The notes under the pieces are model-generated. The model was not told the origin of the DNA. It saw only the letters and a list, made by a program, of their open reading frames with translations, and made no database searches. From Thalassospira sp. UBA1131 (lineage in GTDB: Bacteria > Pseudomonadota > Alphaproteobacteria > Rhodospirillales > Thalassospiraceae), in contig NZ_DCAO01000036.1 of the NCBI RefSeq assembly GCF_002311515.1, positions 38,387-43,728 on the forward strand: 5,342 nt of DNA, in the 5' to 3' direction. How positions within the stretch are numbered: position 1 is the first letter of the stretch; each line of letters opens with the position of its first letter. Positions 5,140 through 5,342 of this stretch are shown here, in pieces. A program made the translations under genes and the position numbers.

Positions 5140-5342
5140 ATGCTATCCTCGGAACTGGTCATCCTTGTGTCGCTGATTTATGTCGGTCTGCTTTATGCGA
5201 TTGCATGGTGGGGCGACAAACGCGCGCGTGATGGCCATTCCTGGGTCCGCAACCCGACGGTCTATACCTTATCCATCGCGGTATATTGCACGTCTTGGAC
5301 GTTTTATGGCGCGGTCGGAACAGCCGCGCGCAACGGGCTTGA
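5140..5342 (+). CDS. SLC5-type sensor histidine kinase (CbrA/CrbS-like), N-terminal fragment
   Basis: The first 67 codons of a gene that leaves the right edge are visible. It starts MLSSELVILVSLIYVGLLYA, a first membrane helix (about 5-24), then a cytoplasmic linker with GDKRARDGHSW, then a second helix carrying VYTLSIAVYCTSWTFYGAVG (residues 41-60). The YCTSWTFYGAVG motif is characteristic of the sodium/solute symporter-like sensor domain of CbrA- and CrbS-type kinases, where a 12-13 helix SLC5 unit is joined to PAS and kinase domains. Ordinary symporters such as PutP or ActP differ here. The kinase part lies outside the window, so that half is inferred from the motif and from the response regulator two genes upstream. 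GAGAGG at 5125-5130, inside the preceding gene, is the ribosome site, and the 3-base gap suggests translational coupling to the small membrane protein. In relatives the stimulus is acetate, histidine or general carbon status. Confidence 0.85.
   Translation, partial: MLSSELVILVSLIYVGLLYAIAWWGDKRARDGHSWVRNPTVYTLSIAVYCTSWTFYGAVGTAARNGL

Overview
The window looks like chromosomal DNA of a free-living alphaproteobacterium. Gene style and moderate-to-high GC suggest a Rhodospirillales-type organism, possibly Thalassospira; that is an impression from the proteins, not a measured placement. Two gene blocks diverge from an AT-rich control region at about 2592-2793.

Left block, minus strand, read from right to left: a Tat-exported periplasmic solute-binding protein (2591-1230), a 118-base gap holding a strong hairpin (1207-1180), a LivH-type permease (1111-95), and after 2 bases the first 30 codons of a second, LivM-type permease that runs off the left edge. 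This is the start of a HAAT-family (branched-chain amino acid type) ABC importer operon. The ATPase genes would lie outside the window.

Right block, plus strand: a 525-aa XRE-type regulator of the ScfR/RamB family (2794-4371), a family tied to short-chain acyl-CoA, acetate and propionate metabolism. After a 118-base gap come three closely packed genes: a single-domain response regulator with a TTG start (4490-4873), a 73-aa two-helix membrane protein (about 4915-5136), and the N-terminus of an SLC5-type sensor histidine kinase of the CbrA/CrbS class (5140 to the right edge). The small protein has a perfect Shine-Dalgarno sequence but no ATG, GTG or TTG at the expected spot; the codon there is ATC.

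Inferred working picture: the transporter-like kinase, with its small membrane partner, senses or moves a small carbon substrate (in relatives acetate, histidine or other carbon sources) and passes phosphate to the stand-alone receiver. The ScfR-type regulator reads acyl-CoA status and probably controls itself and the divergent importer. Together this suggests the importer may carry a short-chain carboxylate, or an amino acid degraded to acyl-CoA, rather than being a plain leucine/isoleucine/valine system. Points worth checking are the apparent AUC start, the receiver without an output domain, the operator-like repeats between the divergent genes, and the hairpin between the binding-protein and permease genes.
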